From the NCBI GenBank assembly GCA_017642335.1, contig JAGCPF010000010.1, positions 1 to 38,345 on the forward strand: a DNA stretch of 38,345 nt, in the 5' to 3' direction. A model generated the notes under the pieces. That model saw nothing but the letters and a program-made list of their open reading frames with translations. It was not told where the DNA came from and did not search any database. Positions within the stretch are counted from its first letter, which is position 1. Every line of letters starts with the position of its first letter. Of this stretch, positions 31,245-38,345 are shown piece after piece. The position numbers were made by a program, and so were the translations under genes. The stretch is from Fibrobacter sp. (GTDB lineage Bacteria > Fibrobacterota > Fibrobacteria > Fibrobacterales > Fibrobacteraceae).

Positions 31245-34200
31245 ATGAAAAAATTCTTGCTTGTGAGCGCAATGATTTGTGCTCTGGTCGGAAATGCGTT
31301 TGCTGCATCCGACCCCTGTAAAGACAAAGTCGCCGAAGCCAAGAAGTTGGCGGCAAAGTGCAAAACCTACAAGAAGGGCAGCTCTGAATTCAAAAAGTGC
31401 GCCAGCTCTTACAAGGTTCTGAAGAACCAGGCCGACCAGGCTTGCCGTTCTGGTGGCCTTGACGAGAAGGGCATGCGTCAGGCTATTGCCCAGTGGGAAA
31501 AGCAGGTAAACAACTGTAAGGGTAAGCAGAATAAGCGTTGCGCTTCTGCTCTCCAGCAGTTGGGCCACTACCAGTTCCAGCTGGAAGAAAAACTCTTCCT
31601 CGATGCACAGGGCCAGTACGAAGAAGACGTGGCCTGGTGCGCTGACCGCGATAACAAGCCGGCCAAGTGCGCTAACATCGACCAGCTCCCGAAGGCCGAA
31701 CACTCCAAGTCTCTCGGCTACTTCCTGGAATACATCGACAAGTATCCGAAGGAAGACAAGACGCCGGTCGTGATGTATCAGGCTGCTGCTGTGCTCGAAG
31801 CTAGCGGCGAAGACGACAAGGCTTACCGCCTCCGTGAACGCCTCGTCAAGGGCTTCCCGGAAAACGGCCTCGTTCCGAAGGCCTGGCTCCGTATGGCTGA
31901 ATACCACTTCATGAACCGCAAGTTCCGCGACGCTATCAACGCCTATAAGAAGGTGACTGGCTTCGAGAACCTCACGGGTAAGGAAGCGGCCCTCGCCATG
32001 TACCACTTGGCTGAATCCTACTATAACATTGCCGAATACGAAACGGCTGCTATCAAGTACTACGATTACATCATCGGCGCCGACAAGGGTAAATATCCGA
32101 ACGACTTGCGCGCAGAAGCTATGGACTTCATGGCTGCCTCCTTCTCTGACTTGGAAGGTGGTGGTGTCCAGGAAGCTGAATCCTTCTTGAAGGACAAGAA
32201 GGTTCCGTTCAAGGATTCCGTGTACTACCGTATCGGTATGAAGAACAAGGACCATGACCGTAACGAAGAAGCCGTGCAGTCCTTCAAGCGCTTGATGCAG
32301 ATCAACCCGGACTACATCGACGCTCCGCTCGCCGATATCGCCATGGTTGAAATCTTCATCGTGCAGCAGAAGTTCGACGAAGCCCAGCAGCATCGTTATG
32401 TTGTTGTGAAGCGTTATGACCGCAACTCTTCTTGGTACAAGAAGAACCAGAAGTATCCTGAATCTGTGAAGAACGCTGAACGTGCAATCCGTTCCGCTAT
32501 GCTTGACATCCCGCAGTTCCACCATGCGCGTGCTGCCAAGCTCACTAAGGAAGGTGACCTGGAAGCCGGTAAGAAGCAGTATGCCGAAGCCATCAAGGCT
32601 TACGAAGCATTCCTGAAGCGTTACGCCAAGGAACCGACCTGGGACGAATACAAGGTGCACATCAACTTGGCTCTCGTCTACCAGGAAATGGGTCAGTTTG
32701 CTAACGCCGCCAAGATGTTCAACTGGATCGTCGATACCGATACCACTCGCTACGGCCGTCGCCCGATGGGCTCCGAAGCTCTCCTCAAGAAGGAAGAAGC
32801 TGGTTACAACGCCGTGCTCATGATGGACCAGTCTCGTGAAAATGCCAAGAAGAACAAGTATGGCGACGATGCTGTCAAGGCCTACAAGTCCGAAGAAACC
32901 AAGGCTTACTTTGCTCAGGTTGACAAGTATATGAAGAAGTTCGGTTCCAACAAGGAAGCTGCCGAACTTGCTTACAACGCTGCTATCGTCCACTACGACG
33001 CCAAGCAGTACAAGACCGCTGTGACGGTGCTCCGTGAACTTCGCCAGAAGTATCCGAACCACCAGTACATTTTGCTCATTAGCCGTATGCTTGCCCAGTC
33101 CTTGCTGGAATCCAGCCAGCTCGACGAATCCCTCAAGGAATTCGAATGGCTCTACAAGCAGTATCACGATGTCAAGGCCACCAGGAACGACTCCATGGCC
33201 AAGGAAATCGAAAAGGCTATCGCAGCTGTGCTCTTCCAGATGGCTGAACAGTCCGTGAAGAACGGCCAGTACGAAAAGGGTGCTCAGGCCTACTTGGCTC
33301 TCGTGAAGCGCTATCCGCTGGTCTCCTTCTCTGACAAGGCCGTGTTCGAAGCCGGTGCCGCTTACGAAAATGCCAAGCAGTACACCAAGGCTGCCGAGAC
33401 CTTCATGATCTTGCCGAAGCAGTACTCTAGCTCTCCGCTGACCATCAAGGGCGTGCTCCGTGCCGCATCCGCTTACAAGAAGGACAACAAGCCGCGTGAA
33501 GCTGCTACGACCTTCCTCTTCATCACGAACCAGTTCCCGCAGGATTCCATGGCCTTCCAGGCTATCGGTTTCGCAGCCCAGACTTACGACTCCATCCCGG
33601 ACAAGAAGCAGGCTGCTATCACGTTCGAACTCGCCTACAAGCGTTATCCGAAGAACGAAAAGACTCCGGCATTCCTCTATAGCGCCTGCTTGAGCTATGA
33701 CGAAGCCAAGATGACCGACGAAGCCATCCGCTGCTCCAAGGACCTCGTCCGCGACTATCCGAAGAGCACCTACGCTCTTGACGCTGCGTTCAGCATTCCG
33801 CTGGCCTACGCCAACGCCAAGAAGTGGGATGAAGCTGCCAAGGAATACCACAACTTCATCAGGATGTACACCGAAGACAAGGAAAAGCTGATTGCTGCCT
33901 ACATCGGTGCCGCCCGTGCCTACATGGAACTCAAGGAAGAAGACAAGGCTGTTGAAGACTACCGCAAGACTCTGGAAGCCTACGACAAGTACGGTTTGCA
34001 GATCAAGAATGCCGACCCGGGTATTCCGGCTGAAGCTGCCTTCTATCTCGGTGAACATGAATTCCACAAGATGGACCCGTATGTGCTGAAGGGCAAGGAA
34101 AAGGACAAGGCCAAGACCATCAAGACCTTGGTTGAAATCCTCCAGAAGGCCATGGGCCACTACTCCAAGTCTGCAGCCTACGCTTCTGAAAAGTGGACCT

Positions 34201-35000
34201 TCCGTGCCACCAACAAGATGGGTATGCTCTTCGTTACGATGGCCGCCAAGATCCGCGAACAGGAACTGAACGGCAAGAAGGAAGAAGAACGCTTTGCCGA
34301 ACGTATCACCGTTGTGCAGCAGCTCCCGACCTACTACGAACAAGCCCGTCCGATCTTCCAGAAGAACATCGACCTTGCTCGTGATCAGGGCTTCTACAAC
34401 CAGGACGTGATCGAGGCTGAAGAAGGCTATATCGAAATGTATTACCAGGGCTGCGCCGTGTTCGTCGAAGTCGCCGATGCGTTCGCCAACTCTCCGCTGC
34501 CTGACTCTGCCGCTATCGTGAAGGAATACGTGGAATACGAAGGCGCTGTCAAGGAAGACGCTATCGAAATGGCTCACGAAGACCTTGAAGCCTACCGCGA
34601 AGCCCTTAACGAAAAGTCCGAAGGTGCTAAGCAGCTTGCTATCCCGCAGTGCGCTACGGGTATCAAGGCTTCTGCTCACTATGGTATCGATAACCAGTGG
34701 ACCGCTAAGTTGTTCGAAACCTTGAAGTCTCTCGACGAGAACAACGAGGCCAACAACACGAAGATCACGAAGTTCGACCCGTCTACGCTGTTCAGCGACC
34801 CGTCCTACTTCAAGACCAAGGCTCGTCTGGAACAGATCGCCAAGTCCGAAGTCATGACTCCGGAAGAGCAGATCAACACCTACCGCGACATCATCAAGGA
34901 CGCCAAGGCTGAGAACGAAAAGCTGAAGGCCGAGCTTGCTAGCCTCAAGAAGCAGCTCGCTCCGGCTCCGGCTCCCGCTGCCTCTCCGGCCGGATACTAG
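31245..35000 (+). CDS. Giant periplasmic TPR-repeat protein
   Basis: 1251 residues. Sec signal (MKKFLLVSAMICALVGNAFA), then a Cys-containing helical region (about 20-150, several Cys pairs) and more than a dozen TPR-like helical hairpins (for example ALAMYHLAESYYNIAEYETAAIKYYDYI, AIKAYEAFLKRYAKEP, KGAQAYLALVKRYPLVSFSDKAVFEAGAAYENAKQY). A coiled coil (NAEKLKAELASLKKQL-like, about 1205-1235) and a Pro-Ala tail end it. Proteins of this sort scaffold proton-driven envelope machines (AglT/GltE type in Myxococcus). It precedes the TolQ/TolR-like genes. Codon bias is extreme, with AAG for Lys and GAA for Glu. Confidence 0.85.
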   Translation: MKKFLLVSAMICALVGNAFAASDPCKDKVAEAKKLAAKCKTYKKGSSEFKKCASSYKVLKNQADQACRSGGLDEKGMRQAIAQWEKQVNNCKGKQNKRCASALQQLGHYQFQLEEKLFLDAQGQYEEDVAWCADRDNKPAKCANIDQLPKAEHSKSLGYFLEYIDKYPKEDKTPVVMYQAAAVLEASGEDDKAYRLRERLVKGFPENGLVPKAWLRMAEYHFMNRKFRDAINAYKKVTGFENLTGKEAALAMYHLAESYYNIAEYETAAIKYYDYIIGADKGKYPNDLRAEAMDFMAASFSDLEGGGVQEAESFLKDKKVPFKDSVYYRIGMKNKDHDRNEEAVQSFKRLMQINPDYIDAPLADIAMVEIFIVQQKFDEAQQHRYVVVKRYDRNSSWYKKNQKYPESVKNAERAIRSAMLDIPQFHHARAAKLTKEGDLEAGKKQYAEAIKAYEAFLKRYAKEPTWDEYKVHINLALVYQEMGQFANAAKMFNWIVDTDTTRYGRRPMGSEALLKKEEAGYNAVLMMDQSRENAKKNKYGDDAVKAYKSEETKAYFAQVDKYMKKFGSNKEAAELAYNAAIVHYDAKQYKTAVTVLRELRQKYPNHQYILLISRMLAQSLLESSQLDESLKEFEWLYKQYHDVKATRNDSMAKEIEKAIAAVLFQMAEQSVKNGQYEKGAQAYLALVKRYPLVSFSDKAVFEAGAAYENAKQYTKAAETFMILPKQYSSSPLTIKGVLRAASAYKKDNKPREAATTFLFITNQFPQDSMAFQAIGFAAQTYDSIPDKKQAAITFELAYKRYPKNEKTPAFLYSACLSYDEAKMTDEAIRCSKDLVRDYPKSTYALDAAFSIPLAYANAKKWDEAAKEYHNFIRMYTEDKEKLIAAYIGAARAYMELKEEDKAVEDYRKTLEAYDKYGLQIKNADPGIPAEAAFYLGEHEFHKMDPYVLKGKEKDKAKTIKTLVEILQKAMGHYSKSAAYASEKWTFRATNKMGMLFVTMAAKIREQELNGKKEEERFAERITVVQQLPTYYEQARPIFQKNIDLARDQGFYNQDVIEAEEGYIEMYYQGCAVFVEVADAFANSPLPDSAAIVKEYVEYEGAVKEDAIEMAHEDLEAYREALNEKSEGAKQLAIPQCATGIKASAHYGIDNQWTAKLFETLKSLDENNEANNTKITKFDPSTLFSDPSYFKTKARLEQIAKSEVMTPEEQINTYRDIIKDAKAENEKLKAELASLKKQLAPAPAPAASPAGY

Positions 35001-35018
35001 CGGTAAAAACAATTTTAC

Positions 35019-35050
35019 GGGGAACCTTGTTCATAGGGTTCCCCCTTTAT
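35019..35050 (+). terminator. Hairpin after the giant TPR gene
   Basis: GGGGAACC (35019-35026) pairs with GGTTCCCC (35037-35044), then TTTATTT. A second hairpin GGGTAAA/TTTACCC is at 35077-35096. Together they may separate the TPR transcript from the motor genes or reduce read-through. Confidence 0.55.
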
Positions 35051-35189
35051 TTGAGGCGGAAATGGCGTTTTCGAATGGGTAAACAAAGTTTTACCCCTCG
35101 GAGCCCCCTTTATTCCTCAAAAAAAATTAATTATGAACGCAGGATTTCAAAATTAACAAACAACACACTCAATAAAGGAGTACTACACA

Positions 35190-35810
35190 ATGTCTAAAAT
35201 GCTTGAATCTTTCAGCCCTGATGCAGATGGTTTCCAGTTCATGTGGATCATCTTGATCGTTTTCATGATCGGTCTTGGTTTCTCTATTGAACGTTTCGTG
35301 TACATCATGCTCAAGAGCTCCAGCGGCCGCGCTCGCTTCCTCGCTGACTTCGGCAAGCTCATCAGCTCTCAGCAGTTCGATCAGGCTCTGAGCCTCGCTA
35401 ATGCTACCAACCTCCCGATTGCTCGCGTTATGGCTGCCATCGTTGGTGCCAAGAACCAGGGCCGTGACGGCATGCAGGCCGCTTGCGACGCCGTGTTCCT
35501 GACTGAAGCTCCGCGTCTGACTCGTTACGTCTCCATCATCTCCGTTATGGCTTCCATCTCCACGTTGCTCGGACTTATGGGTACGATTTACGGTCTGATC
35601 TTCACGTTCGATGCCGTTGCTAACAAGCCCGCTGCTGAACGTCCGAAGGCTCTTGCTGACGGTATCGCTATCGCTATGGGTACTACGCTCCTCGGACTTC
35701 TCTCCGCCGTGCCTCTTCTGGTTATCGTCGGTATCCTCAACATGAACTCCGAACGCCTTATCCAGGAAATGGAAGAAAAGGGCCTCAAGATTATCAACTC
35801 CCTGTCGTAA
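35190..35810 (+). CDS. MotA/TolQ/ExbB-type proton channel protein (AglR-like)
   Basis: 206 residues with three membrane segments (about 17-37, 112-140, 160-185). The family pattern is clear: RFVYIMLKSSSG after the first segment, then ISTLLGLMGTIYGLIFTF and GTTLLGLLSAVPLLVIVGI, which line the proton path. These proteins form pentameric stators with TolR/ExbD dimers in the inner membrane. Start ATG follows AAAGGAG. Two TolR/ExbD-like genes follow 42 bp and 930 bp downstream. Confidence 0.92.
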   Translation: MSKMLESFSPDADGFQFMWIILIVFMIGLGFSIERFVYIMLKSSSGRARFLADFGKLISSQQFDQALSLANATNLPIARVMAAIVGAKNQGRDGMQAACDAVFLTEAPRLTRYVSIISVMASISTLLGLMGTIYGLIFTFDAVANKPAAERPKALADGIAIAMGTTLLGLLSAVPLLVIVGILNMNSERLIQEMEEKGLKIINSLS

Positions 35811-35852
35811 TAGTCGATTAGAGTAGAACTATTTAACTGGAGTTAATAAACT

Positions 35853-36737
35853 ATGGCAAAAGAAATCAAGAAGCCGAAAAAGCCTGATGAACCGGACCTG
35901 TTGCCGGCGATGGGCTTGTTCACGATTCTGATTCCTATGCTGCTGTCTATGACGGCGTTCCAGAAGCTTGCCATCGTCGAAGTCAACCTGCCTGAACGCA
36001 GTAACATGATTATGGACGATACGCCTCCCGAACCCGACCAGCAGGCATTGAATCTGTCGTTGGCTGTTACCACCGATTACTTGGTGATCGGCGCACGTGG
36101 CGGTTTCCAGCCGAACGTGTACTTCAAGGAAATGTGGACCTTCCGCTGCAAGACTGATGCTAAGCTCATCACCTATGCTCCGGAAGACGTGAAGGCTGCC
36201 GTTGAAGGCGGTCATGGTCCGAAGTGCCAGGATGGTTCCGAAATGGATGTCGAAAAGTACATCTACGATATCGAAACTATCGAACTTTGGGCTATCCAGA
36301 AAGAATCCGAAGAAGATCCGGGCCGCGTGATCTGGGGCATGTATTCGTCCCAGGGCGAAGGCCGTCCGGACAGTGCTTACCTCGACGGTTCCAACAACTT
36401 CCTCGCCCTTCCTGGCGAAGGCCCGCTCGGCTTGCAGAAGCCGGCTGCTCTGAAGTTGCCGAGTGCCGGTACCCGCGTAAGTACGCTCTCCGAAAACTCT
36501 GAACGCGCTCTGAAGCCCGATGCCGCGGCAAGCAACATCATCTATGCTCTCTCTGCATACGATGTGATTGCCAAGGACCTGATTGCTATCCATACGCAGT
36601 TCATCGACCTGGAAGACGTCGACAACATCATCATCGTGGCTAACGATGACACGCAGTTCGACAAGATCATCCAGCTCATGGACCGTGCTAAGGAAGCCGG
36701 TTTCACCAAGATCAACCTTGCGAAACTGGGAGGCTAA
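35853..36737 (+). CDS. Large ExbD/TolR-like protein lacking the membrane Asp
   Basis: 294 residues, about twice the usual ExbD. One membrane segment near the N terminus (DLLPAMGLFTILIPMLLSMTAF, about 15-36) followed by a periplasmic domain; the last 60 residues (IHTQFIDLEDVDNIIIVAND, then FDKIIQLMDRAKEAGF) match the ExbD/TolR core fold. In active ExbD/TolR the segment begins P-x-x-D with an Asp that carries protons; here that place is Gly (PAMG). The insert in the middle is unique. It is the first of two ExbD-like genes; the next starts 4 bp after its stop. Confidence 0.8.
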   Translation: MAKEIKKPKKPDEPDLLPAMGLFTILIPMLLSMTAFQKLAIVEVNLPERSNMIMDDTPPEPDQQALNLSLAVTTDYLVIGARGGFQPNVYFKEMWTFRCKTDAKLITYAPEDVKAAVEGGHGPKCQDGSEMDVEKYIYDIETIELWAIQKESEEDPGRVIWGMYSSQGEGRPDSAYLDGSNNFLALPGEGPLGLQKPAALKLPSAGTRVSTLSENSERALKPDAAASNIIYALSAYDVIAKDLIAIHTQFIDLEDVDNIIIVANDDTQFDKIIQLMDRAKEAGFTKINLAKLGG

Positions 36738-36740
36738 TAC

Positions 36741-37232
36741 ATGAGAAAAACTCGTAAATATAGCGAAGATGTCCCGTTCTCATTGACATCCATGATGGAC
36801 ATGATGACCATCATCCTGGTGTTCATGATTAAGAACATCGATGCTGAAGGTCAGTTGGTGACTCAGGCCGAAAACCTGGTTCTGCCGAACTCCACCTCTA
36901 AAATTCAACCGAAGGAAGTGTCTTTGACGGTCGTGGTCGATAATGGCTTCGTGGTGGTCGACAATGAAAAGATTGTTCCCACTGCTGACGTCCTTGCCCA
37001 GGATTCCCTCCTCGTCGAGAAGGTGAACACTGTTCTGCAGGACCGTCGCCAGATCGAAAAGGACCATGCTCTGGCCAATAACTTGCCTGCTGACGAAGCC
37101 GGTCATATCATTGTCCAGATTGACAAGAACATCCCGTATGATGCCATGTATAAGGTGATGGCCACTTGTGGCTTCTCCGGTTACACGAACATCGCATTTG
37201 CTGTGATGATGAAGAACGGCGGGGAGGAATAA
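36741..37232 (+). CDS. ExbD/TolR-family protein with intact Asp
   Basis: 163 residues. One membrane segment (FSLTSMMDMMTIILVFMIKN) with the family Asp (MMD) in place, then a periplasmic domain with VSLTVVVDNGFVVVDNEK and a final HIIVQIDKNIPYDAMYKVMA fold. This is the canonical partner for the TolQ-like protein in this operon. Its Shine-Dalgarno GGGAGG lies inside the end of the previous gene, so the two are translated together. Confidence 0.9.
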   Translation: MRKTRKYSEDVPFSLTSMMDMMTIILVFMIKNIDAEGQLVTQAENLVLPNSTSKIQPKEVSLTVVVDNGFVVVDNEKIVPTADVLAQDSLLVEKVNTVLQDRRQIEKDHALANNLPADEAGHIIVQIDKNIPYDAMYKVMATCGFSGYTNIAFAVMMKNGGEE

Positions 37233-37234
37233 TA

Positions 37235-38164
37235 ATGGCTAAGAATGTTCCTATGGATCCGTTAGTCGCGTCCCTTATGCCGGAATCCGACAAGAAGATG
37301 GGCGCTATCGCCGGTATCTCCTTGGTCGTCGCTATAGCGATTTGTATGTGGGCTTCCATGTACGAAGCTGTCGTTGACGAAGTCGTGTTCGAAGAATCCG
37401 CAAATGAAGATCTTTCCGCTTCTATGACCATCGAACAGAAGGAAGAGAAGAAGGAAGAGAAGAAGAAAGAAGAACCCAAGAAGCCTCGTAAGAAGGCCGG
37501 TGGCGGTGGTAAGCCGCGTGGTAAGGGTCAGCCGAACGCTCCGCAGACTCGCGGCGTGCTCAAGCTCCTCACCGCTCAGACCAAGAACGCCTCTGCTGCT
37601 GCTTACGACCTCATGAAGAACCAGAAGTTCACTAAGGACATCGATAAGGTTCTTAAGGACGTGGCTGGCCTCCAGACGACGGGTAAGACCGTTCTCGGTG
37701 GTCGTCGCGGTAAGGCTGATGGCGGCTTCAACGAAGGTTATGCTGAAGGTGGTTCCGGTGGTATCGGTGACGGCCTTGCTGGCCTCCTTGGCGGTGGTGG
37801 CGGTGGTATCGCTACTAAGGCTAAGGGCTCCATCAAGACTCCGTCTGAACGCGATATCGACATGGGCGCCGGTGGTGGTTCCCGTTCCGCAGCGGACATC
37901 ATGAAGGTCGTCCGTCAGCGTACTCCGGGTCTCCGTCACATCTATAACAAGTTCCTGAAGAAGAAACCGGGATTCCAGGGTAAGGTTACCTTGAAGTTCA
38001 CGATCGCTCCGGGTGGCGAAGTTATCAGCATCTCCATTGCATCTTCCACCACTGGTTACGGCGAATTTGATGGCGAAATCAAGAATGCCGTCAGCCGCTG
38101 GAAGTTCAGCAAGGTGAAGTCCGGTAACACGACGGTAACCATTCCGTTCACGTTCTCCGAATAA
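37235..38164 (+). CDS. TonB-like energy transducer, AgmX/PglI-type C-terminal domain
   Basis: 309 residues from the ATG at 37235 (GGGGAGG upstream); a longer frame to 37166 overlaps the previous gene and is rejected. One N-terminal membrane segment (about 23-43), a charged Lys/Glu stretch (about 66-95), a Gly-rich region (about 180-215) and a C-terminal domain (about 235-309) with LRHIYNKFLKKKPGFQGKVT, APGGEVISISI and AVSRWKFSKV, as in the AgmX/PglI/TonB C-terminal families that couple inner-membrane motors to outer-membrane partners. It ends the cluster; a strong terminator follows. Confidence 0.88.
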   Translation: MAKNVPMDPLVASLMPESDKKMGAIAGISLVVAIAICMWASMYEAVVDEVVFEESANEDLSASMTIEQKEEKKEEKKKEEPKKPRKKAGGGGKPRGKGQPNAPQTRGVLKLLTAQTKNASAAAYDLMKNQKFTKDIDKVLKDVAGLQTTGKTVLGGRRGKADGGFNEGYAEGGSGGIGDGLAGLLGGGGGGIATKAKGSIKTPSERDIDMGAGGGSRSAADIMKVVRQRTPGLRHIYNKFLKKKPGFQGKVTLKFTIAPGGEVISISIASSTTGYGEFDGEIKNAVSRWKFSKVKSGNTTVTIPFTFSE

Positions 38165-38178
38165 TCTTTGGAAAGCTT

Positions 38179-38214
38179 GAAAAAAGGACCGAGTTCAACT
38201 CGGCCCTTTTTTGT
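38179..38214 (+). terminator. Strong terminator at the end of the motor operon
   Basis: AAAAAAGG..CCGAGTT, C, AACTCGG..CCTTTTTT forms a long stem with one mismatch and a T run right after the TonB-like gene. Confidence 0.88.
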
Positions 38215-38222
38215 ATAAAGAA

Positions 38223-38245
38223 AACTACCGGCTACGCCGGTAGTT
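38223..38245. repeat. 10-bp perfect hairpin after the terminator
   Basis: AACTACCGGC (38223-38232), loop TAC, GCCGGTAGTT (38236-38245). No T run, so probably a repeat or boundary element rather than a terminator. Confidence 0.6.
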
Positions 38246-38276
38246 CCGTAAAAGCCTTCTGGCGGTCATGAGAAAA

Positions 38277-38339
38277 AAATCCTTTGATTAATATTGAAAT
38301 GCGGTCTGCCAACTGCATCACAATAAAATCAAAGGATTT
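38277..38339 (+). promoter_or_regulatory. Leader hairpin hiding the ribosome-binding site of the next gene
   Basis: AAATCCTTTGATT (38277-38289) and AATCAAAGGATTT (38327-38339) pair over 13 bp, extended by TATTG/CAATA (38292-38296, 38321-38325). The right arm contains AAAGGA, the Shine-Dalgarno for an ATG at 38343-38345 cut by the window end. Folding would block translation. It could also be a terminal inverted repeat of a mobile element; the downstream gene is needed to decide. Confidence 0.6.
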
Positions 38340-38345
38340 AAAATG

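Noticed and set aside
29189..31363. 724-codon minus-strand frame opposite the barrel-TPR gene
   Set aside because: A shadow of the biased plus-strand coding sequence; no recognisable domain.
30984..35012. 1342-codon open frame on the minus strand opposite the giant TPR gene
   Set aside because: It mirrors the strong codon bias of the plus-strand gene, has no protein-like domains or ribosome-binding site, and the plus strand carries clear signal peptide and TPR repeats.

Overview
The window looks like chromosomal DNA of a Fibrobacter species (phylum Fibrobacterota). I infer this from several lipoproteins with long Ser-rich linkers after the lipobox, a lipoprotein ending in a FISUMP-type (Fibrobacter succinogenes major paralogous) domain, a Gram-negative envelope gene set, and housekeeping genes sharing one codon style. 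Recurring promoters of the form TTGACG/TTGCGC - 17 bp - TATATT fit a sigma70-like housekeeping factor. No 16S rRNA is present, so the genus call is inference.

Layout. 1-6.5 kb: the end of a Fic protein, a small methyltransferase-like membrane protein, and four surface lipoproteins; the last two (3983-6474) are AT-rich and look acquired. 6.5-13.9 kb: core genes, namely purD, purE, a DUF3108 protein, a beta-barrel protein, tRNA-Arg(CCG), rimO, a SPOR-domain lipoprotein, rpsU and yqeY. 13.9-17.6 kb: an accessory island with a PLD-like protein, a 638-residue protein flanked by two structured RNAs, and a type II toxin-antitoxin pair. 17.6-22.8 kb: a NifA-like regulator with an abnormal GAFTGA loop and two large lipoproteins. 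22.9-26.8 kb: tyrS, a PfkB-family kinase, and mqnB and mqnD of the futalosine route to menaquinone. 26.9-38.2 kb: a histone-H1-like gene, then a strongly codon-biased envelope cluster: beta-helix/OmpA protein, barrel-plus-TPR protein, giant TPR protein, one TolQ/ExbB-like, two TolR/ExbD-like and one TonB/AgmX-like protein. This resembles the parts list of Agl/Glt or Tol/Exb proton-driven envelope machines.

Main discovery candidate. Two RNAs bracket the 638-residue gene (14901-16817). Both share an outer helix, an ATA/C internal loop, a second 6-bp helix and an identical unpaired strand TCCTATTTG. The second helix changes between copies with full compensation: GGCTGT/ACAGCC in the upstream copy, GAATGT/ACATTC in the downstream copy. 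The outer helix also differs in sequence but stays paired. The downstream RNA carries a complete tRNA-like module in circularly permuted order (3' half of the anticodon stem, variable loop, T arm, acceptor stem closed by a four-base loop, D arm, 5' half of the anticodon stem). This is the architecture of bacterial Y RNAs of the YrlA type, which normally partner the TROVE protein Ro60/Rsr. Here the adjacent protein shows no TROVE or vWA motif; it has a helical N-terminal half and a TerD-like beta domain. I propose a Y-RNA-like ribonucleoprotein with an unrecognised protein partner.

Limits: all domain calls come from reading the translations by eye; no searches or folding programs were run. Promoters and terminators are pattern-based predictions.
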